DNA of 17,593 bases from SFTJ01 sp051871555. Its GTDB lineage: Bacteria; Bacteroidota; Bacteroidia; Bacteroidales; Muribaculaceae. A program made the translations under genes and the position numbers. Below, piece by piece: positions 15,490 through 17,593 of this stretch. Below the pieces are notes generated by a model. The model made no database searches. It worked only from the letters and a program-made list of their open reading frames with translations, and was not told the origin of the DNA. The DNA lies in contig JBJECZ010000170.1 of NCBI GenBank assembly GCA_051871555.1, forward strand, positions 1 through 17,593, written 5' to 3'. Each line of letters opens with the position of its first letter. Positions within the stretch are counted from its first letter, which is position 1.

Positions 15490-16797
15490 TCAATAATTCG
15501 ATTTTGCCCACTGGCGAAGCATGGCTATTGCCTTGGCAAGTGTGCCAGCCGACCCTTTGAAGTGTCCCGAGCCGCTCGGAACATTGCCTTGCCCATACCA
15601 TTCGTAGAAACCCTTGTTGGCAATCACGCGGTCGACCATCGGACTAATCTCATCGTAAGCCTCAGCCACCATGCCATGGGCTGTGAGTTGCTGAATCATG
15701 CGAGCACCGAACCAGGTCCAGTCGCCGCCATTCTGATAGACGTAAGCCTTGCCCATACCTCCATGGAAAAATCCATCGGGGTAAACCGGATAAAGCGTCA
15801 GCCCTATGCTTGGCATGCCACTGAGGCGCACATTCTCAAGCATCTTGTTGTTCACAGCACGAATCTCTTTTTTCGACAACAAACCGGCTTCGATGGCAAC
15901 CGCCGTACCGCCATGATAATGAATCTGATTCTCGTCGAAACCATCGGGCAACGGCGATTTATCGAGATAAATGTGCGGAATGAACTTTTGGTGCTTTGCG
16001 TCCCACAAATAGCGTCGCACATTCTTGTGCAACTGCTTGCGCCACTTTGTCCATTTTCCCACAAGCTGCTTGTCGGGCACCACCTGCTCGAGATAGCGCA
16101 GCGCAATAATCATCATTGCGTTATCGTAAACGTCGATTGCCAGTGTCGATAGTTCATTCATATCGCATCCGAAATCGTCGCCCGGCTGCACATCGCCCCA
16201 GTCGGCTGTCATGGCACCATAAAGCAGTCCGTAGCGTTCGCTATAACGCTCGCGTTGCAGATAGTCAATCATCATGGTTATGCGCTCAAGCACCGTATGC
16301 CCGGCAACATTCTCGTCAAGAAGGGCGCGGTCGCCAGTGCTGAGAATATATTTGCCAACTATCTGAATCAGCGACGATTCTTGGTCGGTTTCCACAGTGT
16401 TCTTAAATGCAACATGCTCGGGTGCAGCGTCGCTATAGTATGGATGATTGTCATACCAATTGAAATCGGGCTTCAACACATAGCCGTCAATCATCTCACC
16501 GTTAGGCTGCTGCAACCTGAAGAACAGCAATATTGCTTCGCGAATATCCTTGGCGCTGCCCTGTTCGAGCGCTGTTTCAACAAACGTGTTCATGTCTCTT
16601 GCCCAAATCTGCGAATATCCGCTACCGGCATTCAAGCCTTGCGAAATCACCGATTTTGCCATCTGCTCCACCTGGTCGAGCCTTTGGTCGTTGATAATCT
16701 TTTCAGCCAAAGCCTTATTGCCATTTGCATACACATCTGCGCTGCTTAAATTAAGCAGCAATGCCCATAATAATATAATATAATGTGGTACTCTCAT
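15490..16797 (-). CDS. Secreted (alpha/alpha)6-barrel glycosidase-like protein
   Basis: This 435-residue protein has a Sec signal peptide (residues 1-24, no lipobox) and a helical domain resembling six-hairpin glycosidases. Landmarks are IWARDMNTF (64-72, with R67 and D68), NTVETDQESSL (133-143), TADWGDVQPGDD (197-208, with acidic residues that could be catalytic), NGGDWTWFGARM (356-367) and KGFYEWYGQGN (395-405, with E399), then a Gly/Ser-rich turn and AGTLAKAI. I cannot assign a CAZy family: the GH125 and GH76 signatures are not seen, and a GH15/GH63-like relative is possible. It is first in an operon with the isomerase and the transporter. A paralogue lies divergently at 17065. Acting on a mannose-containing glycan in the periplasm is inference from context. 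Confidence 0.75.
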   Translation of the reverse strand: MRVPHYIILLWALLLNLSSADVYANGNKALAEKIINDQRLDQVEQMAKSVISQGLNAGSGYSQIWARDMNTFVETALEQGSAKDIREAILLFFRLQQPNGEMIDGYVLKPDFNWYDNHPYYSDAAPEHVAFKNTVETDQESSLIQIVGKYILSTGDRALLDENVAGHTVLERITMMIDYLQRERYSERYGLLYGAMTADWGDVQPGDDFGCDMNELSTLAIDVYDNAMMIIALRYLEQVVPDKQLVGKWTKWRKQLHKNVRRYLWDAKHQKFIPHIYLDKSPLPDGFDENQIHYHGGTAVAIEAGLLSKKEIRAVNNKMLENVRLSGMPSIGLTLYPVYPDGFFHGGMGKAYVYQNGGDWTWFGARMIQQLTAHGMVAEAYDEISPMVDRVIANKGFYEWYGQGNVPSGSGHFKGSAGTLAKAIAMLRQWAKSNY

Positions 16798-16831
16798 AAT
16801 TTTATAATAATTTGTACAAAAAGTTGTGTAA

Positions 16832-16839
16832 CAAAATTA
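16832..16839 (-). promoter_or_regulatory. Putative -7 element (TAATTTTG) of the secreted glycosidase operon
   Basis: Exact TAnnTTTG match on the minus strand, 35 bases before the ATG at 16797. No good -33 TTTG is found, which would fit a promoter that needs an activator. Confidence 0.55.
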
Positions 16840-16883
16840 CAATATCGCTTCGTGAAATCACTTTCAATATTTTACTATTCTTG

Positions 16884-16936
16884 TGTACAATCTTACTATT
16901 AAGAATTTTGCATTTCCTACATCGTAAGATTGTGCA
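16884..16936. repeat. Spaced 16-bp inverted repeat, probable operator
   Basis: TGTACAATCTTACTAT (16884-16899) and ATCGTAAGATTGTGCA (16921-16936) are inverted copies; the second reversed reads TGCACAATCTTACGAT, so 14 of 16 bases match, with a perfect 10-bp core. The arms are 21 bp apart (37 bp centre to centre). Predicted transcripts do not include it, so it should act as DNA, for example as two sites for a dimeric or AraC-type regulator. Confidence 0.7.
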
Positions 16937-16980
16937 AGCAATTAATTAAAATATGCATTTTTCTTCTTCGAAGCCTACAC

Positions 16981-16988
16981 TAATTTTG
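16981..16988 (+). promoter_or_regulatory. Putative -7 element (TAATTTTG) of the lipoprotein glycosidase gene
   Basis: Exact TAnnTTTG match on the plus strand, with TTTT at 16958-16961 in the -33 position (19 bp spacing). The leader to the ATG at 17065 would be about 70 nt. Confidence 0.65.
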
Positions 16989-17064
16989 CATCAGAGTATT
17001 AAAAACTAAACTTAAAACCGAGATTCACAAAACATTAACATAACCTCTTTTCTTCATCAATATT

Positions 17065-17593
17065 ATGCAAGCAAAATCGTTAAACATAATCGCCACCGCA
17101 GCAATAGCATTGGCTTTATGGAGTTGCTCACAGCCCAACGGCGAAATCAACTATGCACAAGAAATTGAAGGCAACGCACTGATGGACAGCGTGGATGCTA
17201 TGGCGCGACAGATTATTCGCCAAGGCTTTAATGCTGGCGACGGATATGGCGAAGTGTGGATTCGCGACTACAACACCTTCATCGAACTGTCGATGGAAGA
17301 ATTGCCCGATTCTGCCGTACGCCATAATCTTAACGTATTCTGGCACTTCCAAGGCGAGACAGGCGACATTGTCGACGGCTTCATTCCTGCCGAAAAGGCT
17401 GAAGTGAGCGATATTGGCTACAAATACCGCTACAGCAAAACCATGCCACAATATGCCGCCCACAAAAACACCGTGGAAACCGACCAAGAAACATCGCTTG
17501 TTCAAGCCATATATCAATATGTCAACAAAAGCGGCAATCACGACTACCTCAACACCGAAATCAACGGCAAGAAGGTTATAGACCGCATGGAAT
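17065..17593 (+). CDS. Glycosidase-like lipoprotein, paralogue of the 15490-16797 product (partial)
   Basis: This gene runs off the right edge; 176 residues are visible. It starts with a lipoprotein signal ending in LWSC (cysteine 21), so the mature protein should be lipid-anchored, either at the inner side of the outer membrane or on the surface. From about residue 50 it aligns without gaps at the key places to the protein encoded at 15490-16797: RQGFNAGDGYGEVWIRDYNTF against the secreted copy's SQGLNAGSGYSQIWARDMNTF, and HKNTVETDQETSLVQ against FKNTVETDQESSLIQ. The RD pair is kept. It is transcribed away from its paralogue from a shared regulatory region. ATG 17065 is chosen because it alone gives the full lipoprotein signal. 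Confidence 0.8.
   Translation, partial: MQAKSLNIIATAAIALALWSCSQPNGEINYAQEIEGNALMDSVDAMARQIIRQGFNAGDGYGEVWIRDYNTFIELSMEELPDSAVRHNLNVFWHFQGETGDIVDGFIPAEKAEVSDIGYKYRYSKTMPQYAAHKNTVETDQETSLVQAIYQYVNKSGNHDYLNTEINGKKVIDRME

Larger units (their letters stand above)
16798..17064 (+). promoter_or_regulatory. Divergent regulatory region between the two glycosidase-like genes
   Basis: The 267-bp gap holds no ORF. It contains a minus-strand TAATTTTG (16839-16832), a plus-strand TAATTTTG (16981-16988) with TTTT 19 bp upstream (16958-16961), and between them a spaced inverted repeat and a direct repeat, described separately. Predicted start sites are near 16825 (minus) and 16995 (plus). The repeats lie upstream of both promoters, where an activator shared by the two genes would bind. 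Confidence 0.65.

Noticed and set aside
15490..16797. GH125 exo-alpha-1,6-mannosidase assignment
   Set aside because: Tempting beside a mannose-6-phosphate isomerase, but the characteristic GH125 N-terminal sequence patterns are not present.
17128..17541. Minus-strand ORF (137 aa) at the right edge
   Set aside because: Antisense to the partial lipoprotein gene, whose homology to the neighbouring protein shows the plus strand is the coding one.

Overview
The window looks like a chromosomal segment of a Bacteroidales bacterium. The evidence is a gldH-type lipoprotein gene, a Bacteroidota-type ricT with a long basic tail, a GH89 N-acetylglucosaminidase, a small Bacteroidota winged-helix gene, and repeated TAnnTTTG promoter elements (the -7 motif of Bacteroidota) in front of genes. 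Family is not resolved; Muribaculaceae or Prevotellaceae would fit, but that is inference. Nearly all genes lie on the minus strand. The exceptions are the small winged-helix gene (5582-5791) and a gene running off the right edge (from 17065). No rRNA, tRNA, CRISPR array, insertion sequence or phage gene was seen.

Region 1 (1-4210, minus) is a cell division and RNA metabolism cluster. In transcription order it holds a small coiled-coil gene (ZapB-like), zapA, a candidate structured small RNA, rny (RNase Y), ricT and the start of gldH. The rny-ricT adjacency is notable because in Bacillus the RicT protein works with RNase Y. Region 2 (4361-5342) is rsgA, the ribosome-assembly GTPase, with a terminator overlapping its stop codon. 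Region 3 (5513-5890) is the plus-strand winged-helix gene with its own promoter and terminator.

Region 4 (5930-9343, minus) holds two unrecognised small genes, one of them probably secreted, and a periplasmic GH89 alpha-N-acetylglucosaminidase. The GH89 gene has a promoter, a 5'UTR hairpin and a strand-specific terminator. Region 5 (9376-12509, minus) has a DUF3795-GNAT fusion gene, gpmI (glycolysis) and rplS (bL19). A near-consensus promoter and a possible leader hairpin precede rplS.

Region 6 (12568-17593) is a carbohydrate locus. A minus-strand operon encodes a secreted (alpha/alpha)6-type glycosidase-like protein, a class I mannose-6-phosphate isomerase with an extra degenerate kinase-like N-terminal domain, and an FHS-family sugar transporter. 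Opposite it, a paralogue of the glycosidase-like protein is transcribed divergently as a lipoprotein. Between them lie two opposed TAnnTTTG elements flanking a spaced 16-bp inverted repeat (14 of 16 matching), which looks like a shared operator. The likely logic is extracytoplasmic glycan trimming, sugar import, then mannose-6-phosphate to fructose-6-phosphate. The glycan is not known from the sequence. This locus is the best candidate here for something undescribed.
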